From: Cytobacillus sp. IB215665
Lineage (GTDB): Bacteria; Bacillota; Bacilli; Bacillales; SM2101
NCBI RefSeq assembly: GCF_033963835.1
Contig: NZ_JAXBME010000006.1
Span: 157,129 to 221,128 of the forward strand
Length of the DNA stretch: 64,000 bases
Reading direction: 5' to 3'
Shown: piece by piece, positions 27,245 to 37,259 of the stretch
How the letters are laid out: every line of letters starts with the position of its first letter
Numbering within the stretch: the first letter of the stretch is position 1
The notes under the pieces: generated by a model
Told to the model about the DNA's origin: nothing
Seen by the model: only the letters and a program-made list of their open reading frames with translations
Databases searched by the model: none
Program-made: the position numbers and the translations under genes

Positions 27245-30088
27245 ATGAAAAGTATAGTAAGCAGTTCGACTAAATATTCGATAAACATCATTTTTTTCCT
27301 GTTATTATTTGTTTTTATTCCTCCAAATGTATTAGGTGCTGTAGATGATGAAAGTGAAGAGCTAGAAGCACCTCCAGGATATGAAGTAATTGATAGAGGT
27401 ACATATCAATTATATTTACCTGATGATTCTGCTGCATCTGGATCTATTTCGAAATCGCTAAAAACAGATCCTACTACTGTACAAGAGGTGGGAGACAGGG
27501 GAAACAGCAGCGGTTATGTGGAACCAGAATTAATTGTTCCTGCGCTTGATGACAACGAGGCTTTTCCATTCGACACATATGAAAATCGAACAATATTTCA
27601 TGGAATTGAACCATTTGAGTATATTCCGATAAATTTTATCATAGATCCTGGTTATAACGATCATTATTACAATGCGGAATATTATGAGAAGCTTGCAGGC
27701 GAGTCATTAAGTGTTCTAAATAATGCGTTAGATAAATATGATCCAAATATTGACACGTTCAGAGCAATATATAGTCCTGATAATGGGTTATTAAATTCTG
27801 CTTTTCCTGTTGGTACCCCTAGAGAAATTACTTTATTATTGGACAAAAACTCATATTTTGCTGAGGGATTGACATTAGATATAGAGGAATGGTGGGAGAG
27901 AGCTGCATATGGAAATGAGAAGACGGGTGGACCTGCTACGGCTAGTTTTCAAAGATCTTATGGGTTGACTGAGTCACAGCAGGAAATGGCAACACTTACT
28001 CATGGGTTTGGCTTAGGTATTTCAACTGAATTTACTAGCAAAGCTTTTGCAGTAGAATTTAAAGTAGGCGTGAGCTTAAATTATAATTACTCTGATTCAA
28101 GAAGCTATGCGTTTTCTAGAACGATAAATGAGGCTAATACAGAAACTTTTACTAAGCCTTTTGGAACAATAGCTGGTGCAAATCCATATAAATGGGCAGT
28201 TTATAACTTAGTTACGCAATCTAAAGTTAATTTTACGCAAGCTAATCATTTTCATGAACTTAGCAAAGCGTTTGAAAATGACTTAGACGATTATGGCCTT
28301 AGACCTGATAAAAATTCTTATGTTATCAAAATGGTCAATAAAGGCTACGCAACGATGGAAGTACCAATTTATCCAGAAGATTCTCTTTTAGAAGTACCAT
28401 CAAACGTACGTGTAGATTCATCATTTGCTGACTTGACGACAACTTTGTCTTGGGATCAAACTTCTGATCCGAATGTAGACGGCTTTATCGTATATAAAAA
28501 TGATAGTATCGCCGCACTCATTCAAGACCCAACTGTTACGAGCTGGTTAGATGTGAATGTAGAACCAGAAAAAAATAATGTTTATTGGATCAAGTCTTAT
28601 CATGAAGATACCCTTTTTGATAATAGAACATTATATAAAACGGTATCACGACCAAGTAATGAAGTTTTTGGGAAAGTCGAATTAACAGCCGCATCGTTAA
28701 GAGATATTGTTCAAACTAGCTGCTCTATTCCTTTTTCTTGGGAAGATGATCAACTACCAGCTGGAGAGAGAACATATTATAGAGTATATATTGGTAATCC
28801 TGATGCAGGCGGTGAAGAAGTAGGAGCATTTGAAGGTACTGATGCTTCAGTGAATATTTCAGCTGAATTATACGATGTATTAGTTGAAAATGACAATGTA
28901 GATTTTTATATAATGAAGGAAGTTTTATATAATGATAAATTAATTAAATCACCAACTTCTAAAATAGCTAATAACTTTGCTGTAACAGAAACTGCATTTC
29001 TATTTACTAAAACAGGATTTAACGGCGAGTGTGTTGCAGTCAGTAAAGGTCAAAAAGTATCTGATGTGAGTTCAATAGATTTTCCGAATAATAGCCTATC
29101 ATCTATATTAGTAAGAGGAGATGTATATGTTACACTACACAAAGATAAAAGTTATGGTGGTTTAACTCAAACGATATTTGGTAATGCGACTTTCCGTGAC
29201 TTAGATTCAAAAGAAATAGGCGCTAATACGGTTTCATCTCTAGAGGTGCAAGAAAAGAAAGATGGTATTTATCTTTTTACAGGCTCACAGTATATGGGTG
29301 ACATGCTGTATAAATCTAGAAATAATGATGGTATATCATCATTTGATGATATTCAAGCAGATATTGGCTTTCCAAATGATGATTTATCTTCAGTAAAGGT
29401 AGTTGGACCGTATGCACTTATAACCTATCAATATAAAGGGTATGATGGTGAAGTTTCTTGGTTTAATGATGGCGGGGACAAAACGTTAGATGATAGAGCT
29501 ATAGGTGATAATCGAGCATCAGCTATCAAAATAGTAAAAGGTGAAGGTGTTCACTTCTTTAAAGATAAAAACTTCAAAGGAGAGCACAATAGGTATAATA
29601 ATTGGTTATTGTGTGGATTAATTACTAAGGATGGATGTGAAGGTGGCTTTCCTAATGATGCATTAAGTTCAGTACTCGTTATCGGAGATTGGGCTGCTGT
29701 ATTATATGAACATATGAATTATGAGGGGAATATGTCTTCGTATAAAGATGGTTCAAAGTGGCTATCTGGTTCAAATGTTGGCAAAAACCAAGTTTCTTCT
29801 TTTATGATATTACCAAAAGGAGTTTATTTATTTAAAGATAAAAACTATAATCCACTAAATACGTATAAAAGGATTACTAAAATAGGGGCTTATTCTACTA
29901 CAGAGGAAGTTGGAATTACAGAAGGTTCATTATCCTCAATATATATTGTCGGGGATTACAAAGCGACTTTGTTTACAAAAACTAATTTTGGGGGAACAAG
30001 TCAATTATTTACAGTGAGCGATAAAGACCTAAGTGATAATCCTGTTGGAAACAATAATGTAAAATCTCTTACAGTCGAGGAGAAATAA
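27245..30088 (+). CDS. Large secreted protein with FN3-like and four beta/gamma-crystallin domains
   Basis: 947 residues. Signal peptide at 1-32, then a unique region to about 380 that includes a Ser/Thr-rich alternating beta stretch (about 235-330) recalling the insertion region of aerolysin/MTX-type pore formers. FN3-like domains span about 384-475 and 478-580. From 583 to the end are eight Greek-key motifs, each with a D/N-x-S-S-like signature: NNSLSS, ANTVSS, NDDLSS, DNRASA, NDALSS, KNQVSS, EGSLSS, NNNVKS. That makes four beta/gamma-crystallin domains, a fold that often binds calcium. No LPXTG anchor. Role unknown: secreted toxin, adhesin or stress-stabilised coat are options. Confidence 0.75.
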   Translation: MKSIVSSSTKYSINIIFFLLLFVFIPPNVLGAVDDESEELEAPPGYEVIDRGTYQLYLPDDSAASGSISKSLKTDPTTVQEVGDRGNSSGYVEPELIVPALDDNEAFPFDTYENRTIFHGIEPFEYIPINFIIDPGYNDHYYNAEYYEKLAGESLSVLNNALDKYDPNIDTFRAIYSPDNGLLNSAFPVGTPREITLLLDKNSYFAEGLTLDIEEWWERAAYGNEKTGGPATASFQRSYGLTESQQEMATLTHGFGLGISTEFTSKAFAVEFKVGVSLNYNYSDSRSYAFSRTINEANTETFTKPFGTIAGANPYKWAVYNLVTQSKVNFTQANHFHELSKAFENDLDDYGLRPDKNSYVIKMVNKGYATMEVPIYPEDSLLEVPSNVRVDSSFADLTTTLSWDQTSDPNVDGFIVYKNDSIAALIQDPTVTSWLDVNVEPEKNNVYWIKSYHEDTLFDNRTLYKTVSRPSNEVFGKVELTAASLRDIVQTSCSIPFSWEDDQLPAGERTYYRVYIGNPDAGGEEVGAFEGTDASVNISAELYDVLVENDNVDFYIMKEVLYNDKLIKSPTSKIANNFAVTETAFLFTKTGFNGECVAVSKGQKVSDVSSIDFPNNSLSSILVRGDVYVTLHKDKSYGGLTQTIFGNATFRDLDSKEIGANTVSSLEVQEKKDGIYLFTGSQYMGDMLYKSRNNDGISSFDDIQADIGFPNDDLSSVKVVGPYALITYQYKGYDGEVSWFNDGGDKTLDDRAIGDNRASAIKIVKGEGVHFFKDKNFKGEHNRYNNWLLCGLITKDGCEGGFPNDALSSVLVIGDWAAVLYEHMNYEGNMSSYKDGSKWLSGSNVGKNQVSSFMILPKGVYLFKDKNYNPLNTYKRITKIGAYSTTEEVGITEGSLSSIYIVGDYKATLFTKTNFGGTSQLFTVSDKDLSDNPVGNNNVKSLTVEEK

Positions 30089-30146
30089 TATATCATAAAG
30101 CTCAACACACATTGAGGTTTTTTCCTAGATCATTTTAACAAGATAG

Positions 30147-30178
30147 GGCAGGAACCTTATATGTGGTTTCCTGCCTTT
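30147..30178 (+). terminator. Terminator downstream of the crystallin-domain protein
   Basis: GGCAGGAACC pairs with GGTTTCCTGCC with a single bulge, followed by TTTAT. A weaker CTCAA/TTGAG hairpin with a T6 run sits at 30101-30122, closer to the gene. Confidence 0.65.
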
Positions 30179-30294
30179 ATGATATCATTGTGTTTATTTT
30201 GTTAGGTTGGGTGAAAAAAATTATAATTGGGATAAAAAGAAAGGTTGCTAAATCATTCTATATTCTGTAAAATAATTAAAAATCAGAATAAGAT

Positions 30295-30520
30295 ATAAGT
30301 TATGATAGGACAAAGTAGTTATTATCTCCCTGTATTTAGAGATCTGATGGTGGGTGAAAATCAGAACAAAGATAAGAACGAATTACCTCCTTGAACTTTC
30401 TTTGTGAACACATTTTAGCAAAGGACGGATGAGCCGTTATTCGATTTAAGTGGAAGATATATCTTCAATTAAGGGTGGTACCGCGTTAACCACGTCCCTT
30501 TATAAGGGGCGTGGTTTTTT
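30295..30520 (+). promoter_or_regulatory. T-box leader (tyrosine) of tyrZ
   Basis: The T-box core AAGGGTGGTACCGCG is at 30471-30485. It is followed by a terminator stem AACCACGTCCC / GGGGCGTGGTT with a T-run (30488-30520). Upstream lie an AGTA motif (30316-30319), expected in stem I, and GGTGGGTGAAA. A TAC triplet at 30384-30386 is placed where a Tyr specifier could lie, but I did not fold the RNA. Uncharged tRNA-Tyr would favour the antiterminator. Confidence 0.88.
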
Positions 30521-30540
30521 ATATTTAAAGGAGGAAAAAA

Positions 30541-31782
30541 ATGGATAATTTCAAGAGGCTTACGAATGAACAAACAATGGAGGTTGAGAGGCAGCTGAGA
30601 ATTTACAAAAATGGGGTTGAAGAAATTATTCCGGAAGCAGAGCTGAAAGACAAACTCTCAAGGTCTTTATTAAAGAATGAACCATTAAAAATTAAATTAG
30701 GTTTAGATCCTTCTGCTCCTGATGTTCATTTAGGGCATACTGTCGTATTGAATAAATTGAAACAATTTCAAGATAACGGCCACATCGTCCAATTAATTAT
30801 AGGTGATTTTACTGGGAAAATAGGAGATCCAACTGGTAAATCTGCAGTAAGAAAGCAATTAACAAATGAAGAGGTAAAGAAAAATGCAAAAACGTATTTT
30901 GAGCAATTCAGTAAAGTGTTAGATATGGATAAAGTAGAGTTATATTACAATGCAAAATGGCTTTCATCTCTGAATTTTGAAGATATCATTCATCTTTCAG
31001 CAAAAATAACCGTGGCACGTTTAATTGAAAGAAATGATTTTTCTAATCGAATATCTACAGGAAAACCTATTTCCCTTCATGAATTTTTCTACCCTCTCAT
31101 GCAAGGCTATGATTCAGTAGTTTTAGAAAGTGATGTAGAGTTAGGCGGAACTGATCAACATTTTAACGTTTTGATGGGAAGGCATCTACAAGAGCATTAT
31201 GAAAAAGAGAAGCAAGTGGTGATGATGCTCCCATTGCTAGAAGGGTTAGATGGTGTAGAAAAGATGTCAAAATCAAAGAATAATTATATAGGTATTGAAG
31301 AAGAACCTAGCCAAATGTTCGGAAAAACAATGTCTATACCTGATAGTTTAATTCTCAAATACTTTAACCTAGTAACGGACTTATCAATAGACGAAAAGCA
31401 ACAAATATCTCAAGGGTTAAAAGACGGTTCCCTCCATCCAAGGGATGCGAAAATCTACTTAAGTAAAACTATAGTAGATATATTTCATGGTAATGAAGCT
31501 GCTGAAAAAGCAGAAGAACATTTTAGAACAGTGTTCCAAAAAGGTTCAATTCCTAAAGACATTCCAGAAGTAAAGTGGAATGAATCTCTGAAGGTACCAA
31601 TAGTTGAATTACTGGTTAAATTAAAGATGCAGTACTCCAAAAGTGAGGCTAGAAGAATGATTAAAAATGGTGGGATTAGGATTAACACCATTAAGGTCAA
31701 TGACTCTAACCTTTTAGTAGATATCGAAGATGGTATGATACTACAGGTGGGAAAAAGAAAATTTGTAAAAATAAAAGTATAA
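30541..31782 (+). CDS. tyrZ: Tyrosyl-tRNA synthetase, TyrZ type
   Basis: A 413-residue class I synthetase attaching Tyr to tRNA-Tyr. The HIGH motif is present as HLGH ([14 protein letters not shown]). Tyrosine-pocket residues lie in [14 protein letters not shown], the class-II-like TyrRS2 signature, and KMSKSKNN is the KMSKS loop. A C-terminal S4 RNA-binding domain covers about 350-413. Length and sequence type match TyrZ and not TyrS of B. subtilis. AAAGGAGG precedes ATG 30541. Confidence 0.92.
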   Translation: MDNFKRLTNEQTMEVERQLRIYKNGVEEIIPEAELKDKLSRSLLKNEPLKIKLGLDPSAPDVHLGHTVVLNKLKQFQDNGHIVQLIIGDFTGKIGDPTGKSAVRKQLTNEEVKKNAKTYFEQFSKVLDMDKVELYYNAKWLSSLNFEDIIHLSAKITVARLIERNDFSNRISTGKPISLHEFFYPLMQGYDSVVLESDVELGGTDQHFNVLMGRHLQEHYEKEKQVVMMLPLLEGLDGVEKMSKSKNNYIGIEEEPSQMFGKTMSIPDSLILKYFNLVTDLSIDEKQQISQGLKDGSLHPRDAKIYLSKTIVDIFHGNEAAEKAEEHFRTVFQKGSIPKDIPEVKWNESLKVPIVELLVKLKMQYSKSEARRMIKNGGIRINTIKVNDSNLLVDIEDGMILQVGKRKFVKIKV

Positions 31783-32095
31783 AATGCAACTTCACTTTTG
31801 TGTAATCTTTCAATAAATGAAAATAGCAGCTGTATAACAAGGTGAGGAGCCCATATGTAAAAAGGTTTTGGAAAATGGTAACTATTTTATACAGCTAATG
31901 GTCTATGTACTTTCCTTGTTTACTAGAAAGCGACATGCTAATCTACAACAACCAATTTATACGCTAGAATATATTGTTAAAAACTTAAATAACATTTGGC
32001 TATCTAAATTTGTTGGAGGATGTACAATAGACACCTGTTCACTGTTGTCACATTATAGCTGTATGCCTAACCTTTTATAGAAGGTGATATTACTA

Positions 32096-32176
32096 ATGAA
32101 AGATAAAAATTGTAAGTGTAAAGTAGTTCCACCATCACCTCAAGGACTGCCTAAATATTCTTTGTTGTTATATTAA
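32096..32176 (+). CDS. Possible 26-aa cysteine/lysine-rich peptide
   Basis: ATG 32096 follows AAGGTGA by a good distance and encodes 26 residues beginning MKDKNCKCKVVPPSP. Too short to assign. The rest of 31783-32240 holds no supported gene; a 70-codon frame at 31868 lacks a convincing start site. Confidence 0.35.
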   Translation: MKDKNCKCKVVPPSPQGLPKYSLLLY

Positions 32177-32240
32177 CACAACTCCCGTTGTGGTTAATAG
32201 TTATTAGATGGGGCTTTATAGTATAGTAGAGGTTATAAAA

Positions 32241-33338
32241 ATGGATAATAAAGGAATGACTCATATGAGCAAGTTTTTCTCCCCGTTAAACGTGTGTATA
32301 ATCTCGATTGTTATAGCTATTGCTTTATCATTTACATCTTATGCTGAAATGACCAATTTAATCAGCCTTAGTTTCTACTTATTAATCGTGTTATTCATCC
32401 ATGAGCTAGGGCATGTCATTGGTGGGAAGCTTGCAGGATACAAATTTCTATTTATGACAGTTGGTCCAATAACGATTGAACGAAATCCAAATTTAAAAGT
32501 TATACCTAATAATAATTGGGTGGCATTTGGCGGGCTTGCCAGTTGTGTACCAACAGAGAAGAACTTAACTAATTTACTGAAACGACATAAAATATTTGTT
32601 GCAGGTGGTCCCATACTAACTGCCATTGCGAGTATTATTAGTTTATTAATATGGCACATGACAGAATACGAAATAGCAATGATATTCACGATTCTCAATA
32701 CAGTCATTTTTTTCGCAACCATAGTCCCATTTCAAGGGTCAGATGGTAGTATTCTCCTTTCCTTGCAAAAAGGTGGAAAAGAGGCAGAAACACATTTAGC
32801 AACGCTCTTATTAATGAAAGAAATGATGTCTCCTAAAAATCCAATAGATTGGGATAAACAATTGGTTAAAGAGGCACAAAACGTAGATGTTTCATCTGAT
32901 ACAATCACAAACGCTTATTTATTGTTCTATTATCACTTAGTGACGGACAATTATTACAAAGCATCTGAATCGATCGAATTGTATAAACAACTTCCAATTA
33001 CAAAAAAAACGAAAATGAACTTACAGTTTATTACTCATAGTTAACAAATTGATTCATTGCTAAAACCAGAGCCTGATTTTCAATTCATTAAAAGCTTACA
33101 TTTGCAAATGTCTAAAATAATAGAGCCTATTAGCTATAAAAGAAGTGAGGCGATACTTGCTTATATAGAGGGTAATGTAGATCATGCAAATCACCTACTT
33201 GAAGAAGTGATGGGAAAGTGTATGAAAAGTGTCGCTCAATATGGATTTTATGAAGCTGAAGTTCAACTTACTCAAGTTGTAAAGAAACAATTAGAGAATA
33301 TCCATGCTATAAGGAATGTAGATGAAAGAACACTTTAG
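32241..33338 (+). pseudogene. M50 (site-2 protease-like) membrane protease with in-frame TAA
   Basis: The product would have about 365 residues. Four membrane spans, zinc motif HELGH in the second span and a second ligand in FQGSDGSILL mark an M50 protease, with a helical cytoplasmic C-terminal part. A TAA at 33042-33044 interrupts the frame. The same frame resumes at once (QIDSLLKPEPDFQFIKSLH) and stays open to 33338, with no shift. The likely ancestral codon is TAT or TAC. The catalytic part (267 residues) is intact upstream, so a shortened protease may still be made. The start ATG 32241 follows AGAGG. Confidence 0.75.
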
Positions 33339-33383
33339 TAGAACAATCCTAGTTTATGTAAGGTAAACTGAGCCTTAACAATC

Positions 33384-33445
33384 TGGCGCTAATCTGTGAC
33401 AAGGATTAGTGCTTTTCTTCATTTTAGGGCCATATTGTGGAATAA
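33384..33445. repeat. Hairpin repeat family B, copy 1
   Basis: GGCGCTAATCTGTGACAAGG and ATTAGTGCTTTTC form a stem of about 8 bp plus a T-rich tail, followed by the shared flank AGGGCCATATTGTGGAA. Probably works as a terminator for the broken protease gene. Confidence 0.6.
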
Positions 33446-33587
33446 AGCTTATCGAGCTAATGGATAGAGCACTCATAAAATATTCTTGCTTGGGAATAAA
33501 ACATAAGACATAAAATACGTCAAAATTATAGACATATTTTATGTCTTTTGTTATTATTTACTTAAATTACGTCAAGGAGTGAAGAAA

Positions 33588-34034
33588 ATGAGTGCAAAGA
33601 ACACTAAAACCATTCGTTACATCGAACCATCGCAACGTGCTGGCATGAGGTTCATGCAACAAGGTTATGAGGGTAGCATCATCATGCTGAACCTGCTGCG
33701 TTTTCGTGATATTGCCGATTACACAGCCAATCCTGAGCTAGCATCAGAAGTCCCAATTAGCGGTGCCGAAGCTTTCAACCGCTATATTGAACACACGCTC
33801 CCATTTCTGCGTGAAAGTGGAGGAGAAGTCATGTTTCTTGGTGATAGCGGAGAATTTCTTATCGGTCCAGAAGACGAAAGATGGGATCTTGTCATGCTAA
33901 TTCGCCAAAGCAGCGTGCAGTCGTTTCTTGCTTTTTCTAGTGATCAAGACTACCTAGCCGGTATAGGACACCGGACTGCAGCAATCGAAGATTCACGCCT
34001 TCTGCCTATGACAGAACTTCCGATACCGATTTAG
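33588..34034 (+). CDS. DUF1330-type protein
   Basis: 148 residues with the ferredoxin-like DUF1330 features: SIIMLNLLRFRD, SGAEAFNRYIEHTLPFL, GEVMFLGDS and the LVMLIRQSSVQSFLAF strand. Function unknown. ATG 33588 is used; AAGGAG lies 9 nt upstream and the GTG at 33579 is inside that site. Base composition is clearly more GC-rich than neighbouring genes (codons such as CTG CTG CGT, ACC, GCC), which suggests recent horizontal transfer. Confidence 0.75.
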   Translation: MSAKNTKTIRYIEPSQRAGMRFMQQGYEGSIIMLNLLRFRDIADYTANPELASEVPISGAEAFNRYIEHTLPFLRESGGEVMFLGDSGEFLIGPEDERWDLVMLIRQSSVQSFLAFSSDQDYLAGIGHRTAAIEDSRLLPMTELPIPI

Positions 34035-34063
34035 TTAAAGGAAAATGCACTCATTAGATAAAT

Positions 34064-34106
34064 GTCAATTAACCCCCAAATGATAGAGGATCGAGGGTTA
34101 GTTGAC
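34064..34106. terminator. Terminator between DUF1330 and the glycosyltransferase remnant
   Basis: GTCAATTAACCC (34064-34075) pairs with GGGTTAGTTGAC (34095-34106) with one G-U pair; T-rich on the plus side. Confidence 0.6.
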
Positions 34107-34108
34107 GT

Positions 34109-34421
34109 TTAATTTTCTGGGAATTCATCATGCTTTTCATGTAAGAACCGATCGTATTCTTTTACAGCAAAACTATTAGGAACATATTTTTTTTTTAATT
34201 CGTTATATAGCTTAGCTTTTGAATAAACTTCTAAATAAATATAACAAGCGCATAATTTTAGGTGGGGAATCCATGTGTAACATGATTCTTGAAAAATAGG
34301 TAATCCACTATCTTCTAATTGAGGTATTTCATTCCTAACAGTATTCTTTAGCACTAAATATTTTCTTCATAAGAAAATCTTCATAGGTTAAAAGATCTTT
34401 TATTTTAGACAACCAAATCCC
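34109..34421 (-). pseudogene. C-terminal remnant of a TPR-containing family 2 glycosyltransferase
   Basis: The 81-codon open part (34109-34354) contains SCYTWIPHLKLCACYIYLEV and a following YNELKKKYVPNS. This matches the TPR tail (C-TWIPHLQLCVCY-like) that I recall from Bacillus glycosyltransferases. A short frame upstream (TTG 34421, AAAGGAGG before it, MSKIKDLLTYEDF) stops after 25 codons and connects only by a frameshift. The catalytic domain is absent. Confidence 0.5.
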
Positions 34422-34838
34422 TCCTTTGGCAATTACTAAACTTTGTTACAAAATACTATGTGTAAAAGATAGTAATTATTATTCGTACATACGTGGTGTA
34501 ACCGTCAAATTTGTGTTAGGTAACCTAAACTTCCTTCAATTCTATACATTTAATCATCGATATGTCGGTCCTGACAAAATTCTATCAGTTCTTTCTTATT
34601 AAAAATTCAAACTGAGAACAAGCAATAGAAAAGAATACTGCTAAAGTTTAAAATTACATAAGATGAAATTAACGTAGATAAAGAATACCTTGACGGTGAA
34701 TTTATTAGACATAATAGAGTCCAAAACAAATGATAAGCAGTGATGGTAAAATTGTATATGCCGTTGTTATTTGAAAGTCTAATTGATGAAGTAATATGAA
34801 TAAAAATAGATAGAATACATAAAGGGTTTTTGTAGCTA
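34422..34838. other. Intergenic region, no gene seen
   Basis: About 415 bp, very AT-rich, with stops in all frames. A short minus-strand stretch (about 34550-34605) reads KELIEFCQDRHIDD then stop and might be another gene remnant. Confidence 0.35.
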
Positions 34839-35267
34839 ATGAGTATAGTTAATTATCTTGGTTGTAATTTCACACTACCTTACAGTAACGATAATTTGGG
34901 TGAGAAGGTTGATATTGATGAAGGTTTTTTTAATGATGAAATAAGGAATCCAGTAAATAAACATTGTTTAACCAAGAATATATACGAGGTTTTTACTGAT
35001 TTAGGTGTTGGTATGTCGTTTAATGCTAACAACCAAGACCCTTACTATAATAAAAGTAATAAAGAAGCAAAAGAGAGTTTCCTAGCGATATGTGATTTTT
35101 TAAAAGGATACCTTAACGAAGGGGATTATTGCGAGCTATATACTTGTTGGTTTGGAGAAGAGGAAGAAGAAAGAAATTATGATTTTGACCAAACTATCGA
35201 CCTTAATAACATTGAAATCAATAACATCTCGATATTCGAGATAATTTTATTGATATTAAGGAGATAG
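34839..35267 (+). CDS. Acidic protein of unknown function
   Basis: 142 residues, strongly acidic, with DYCELYTCWFGEEEEE near residue 100. This motif occurs in small hypothetical proteins of bacilli that may be immunity-like; no family is certain. The last 12 residues (SIFEIILLILRR) look foreign to the rest. A +1 frame continues plausibly (RDNFIDIKEIVFS), so a small frameshift near 35240 is possible. Confidence 0.5.
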   Translation: MSIVNYLGCNFTLPYSNDNLGEKVDIDEGFFNDEIRNPVNKHCLTKNIYEVFTDLGVGMSFNANNQDPYYNKSNKEAKESFLAICDFLKGYLNEGDYCELYTCWFGEEEEERNYDFDQTIDLNNIEINNISIFEIILLILRR

Positions 35268-35503
35268 TATTCAGTTAACAGTGGCTTTCACGAATGAAGC
35301 TTCCCTGAAAACCCGAATCCTTAACAGAAGATTACTTTACACATAAAAGATATCCCAGGTTTTTAATTACAGTAGTAGACCATAAATATGGTAAGTGGAT
35401 ATGAATCCGTAACACGGTGTAATAGTATTTGGTACTCCCATTTGTTGTGCTTATCTTCCATAACAAGGTGGCTTGTATATAGAAGTGTGAGTAATATAAA
35501 AGC

Positions 35504-35528
35504 CCAACAGTAGCGATTCTACTGTTGG
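35504..35528 (-). terminator. Hairpin at the end of the membrane-anchored HTH gene
   Basis: Perfect 10-bp stem CCAACAGTAG / CTACTGTTGG with a 5-nt loop, including the stop codon, followed in the minus direction by CTTTTATATT. Confidence 0.6.
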
Positions 35529-35863
35529 TAAAAGCCATGATCATTCTTATATTTCAACCATTCGTTTATTTCATTCATAAGGTACATTCTCTTATCACCA
35601 ATTTCAAGATAAGGTAGAAATCGATAGGTATCATAACTAGATAACTGAACTTTTAAACCATTGTCTTCATTAATAATATTATTTAGTTCATCTTCAGAAA
35701 TATGTAGATATTCAAGTAATTCAGACTGAGTCAATAAATCATTATACTCTTCTTTTTCTGTATCTTTTTGAGTAGAATTAGAGACTATGTGAGCACTCCA
35801 AACTATTGATGAAGAAAAGATTAAAACATATAGCAGATGTAAGAAGTATTTTTTATTTTCCAT
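35519..35863 (-). CDS. Membrane-anchored protein with excisionase-like helix-turn-helix
   Basis: 114 residues. One N-terminal span (KYFLHLLYVLIFSSSIVWS) is followed by LTQSELLEYLHISEDELNNI and YLEIGDKRMYLMNEINEWL, a MerR/excisionase-type HTH pattern. Start ATG 35863 is inferred from the signal-anchor; the purine-rich site is 13 nt away, so the start is uncertain and the frame extends to 35902. No operon partner. Confidence 0.55.
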   Translation of the reverse strand: MENKKYFLHLLYVLIFSSSIVWSAHIVSNSTQKDTEKEEYNDLLTQSELLEYLHISEDELNNIINEDNGLKVQLSSYDTYRFLPYLEIGDKRMYLMNEINEWLKYKNDHGFYQQ

Positions 35864-36153
35864 AGACGTACTACTACCCCCCTCTATCTTAATATACCTC
35901 ATCTATAATATCATATAAAAACAAGTTTTTTAGAACTCAGAGTGTGTTATTTTTTTTATGTTTTTTATATTTTCACTACTTGTTCTCTACTATTAACTTA
36001 CACAATATAGAGCAAATATGAAGTGCAGATACGCGTAAATTGTTAATTTTGTGGCATGTTATAAAACTACAAGTTTTCCATTTATGATAAAATTAGGAAG
36101 GAAATATGAGGGTGAGCCCATAAACATTATGACAGTTTAGAAGATGGGTAATT

Positions 36154-36342
36154 ATGATGACTAATAACTTATGGTCAGGAATATTGATGTCTTGTATAGT
36201 GTTTAATAGTTGGTTGTTAGTAGAAATAATTAACAGCTTCATTAAAGGGGCTGGTTTAGATGGACTATCGTTTTGTTTATTTTTAGTGGGATTAACACTT
36301 TTCTTTTATGTAGGTAAAAAGAATGGTGGAATTAGGTTTTAG
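36154..36342 (+). CDS. Small two-span membrane protein (62 aa)
   Basis: 62 residues with two hydrophobic spans and a KKNGG basic end. A weak purine-rich site precedes ATG 36154 (ATG 36157 is equally possible). No family recognised. Confidence 0.45.
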   Translation: MMTNNLWSGILMSCIVFNSWLLVEIINSFIKGAGLDGLSFCLFLVGLTLFFYVGKKNGGIRF

Positions 36343-36420
36343 TTTTCTAATAACAAATATCTTTTTCTACTAACACTTATTTGTTTAGTAAAAAATGGAA
36401 GTTATTAGTTCTTATCAAAT

Positions 36421-36475
36421 TGGCGATAATCTGTAATAAAGGTTAGCCTCTATTTTTATGGGATTATTGTGGAGG
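36421..36475. repeat. Hairpin repeat family B, copy 2
   Basis: TGGCGATAATCTGTAATAAA then GGTTAGCCTC, with the shared tail GGGATTATTGTGGAGG. The stem is weaker than in other copies. The remaining bases between 36343 and 36690 show no gene. Confidence 0.5.
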
Positions 36476-36690
36476 AATTCTTAGATCACCTATTGGACAT
36501 TATACTTTGCAAATTAGTCTCTTCATACTATGGCGCCATATAGCAGATTATTATAAAAAAACTATTATGTATTTTGCTAGCTTCAACTATAATAACAAAA
36601 ATAGAAGATACATAATAATCCAACAGGGAAGGTTGGTGAAGGGGTTAATAGGGTTAAATGGTAGATTAGAATTGTAGGGAGAGAAATAAA

Positions 36691-37201
36691 ATAAAAAAAT
36701 TATGGGTGTTATTATTCTTATCAGTTTTAATATTGTTAATAGCTGCTTGTAATCATTTACAGGTCCCAACAATAGAGATTGAGGCACTTGTATCAAAATT
36801 AAGTGAAGAAGAATATGATTATGTAGGAACACATGGTTTAGACAATCCTACAAAAGATGATTTTCGTAAATTCACATTTGACTTTGCAGTCGAACACTCT
36901 ACAAAAACTACACGAAAATTTGAATTCCCCGAGCGTTCGATATGGAAGGAAACCACAAACAAAATAGATAACCTTCAAGATAGATATTGGTTTGGTAAAG
37001 GATATAGTCGAAATAACGATAGTGAGCACTTTGCAAATTATGTGTGTGAATTTGTTTTTTTACTCAAAAGGGTTGAATGAAGAAGAAATTAAAAAGGCTT
37101 TTAATTCGATAATTTTTAAACTTTATTTAGGCACAGAAGAAGGAGAAAGAATTGAAAAGGAATATAAAGTTGGTAATTTAATTAAATTCGATAGCAACTA
37201 A
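36691..37201 (+). pseudogene. Small lipoprotein gene with ATA start and frameshift
   Basis: A lipoprotein signal is clear: KKLWVLLFLSVLILLIAAC, with the lipobox Cys near residue 20. The codon at the expected start, 7 nt after GGGAGAG, is ATA (36691), not ATG; the first normal start in frame, GTG 36706, would cut off the positive n-region. At a T7 run (37055-37061) the frame breaks. Frame one stops at 37080, while the next frame continues with FFYSKGLNEEEIKKAFNSI to 37201. The original was probably about 170 residues. Family unknown. Confidence 0.6.
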
Positions 37202-37259
37202 AGTTCTTTAAACAACTGGTGAGGTAGTTTTTAAAAAAACTATTGATGGGGGTATTGAA

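Noticed and set aside
31868..32080. 70-codon frame after tyrZ
   Set aside because: TTG start without proper spacing to a purine site, no motif, cysteine-rich tail looks random.
33042..33044. Read-through or recoding of the stop in the M50 protease gene
   Set aside because: The codon is TAA, which is not used for Sec or Pyl, and no recoding structure is evident.
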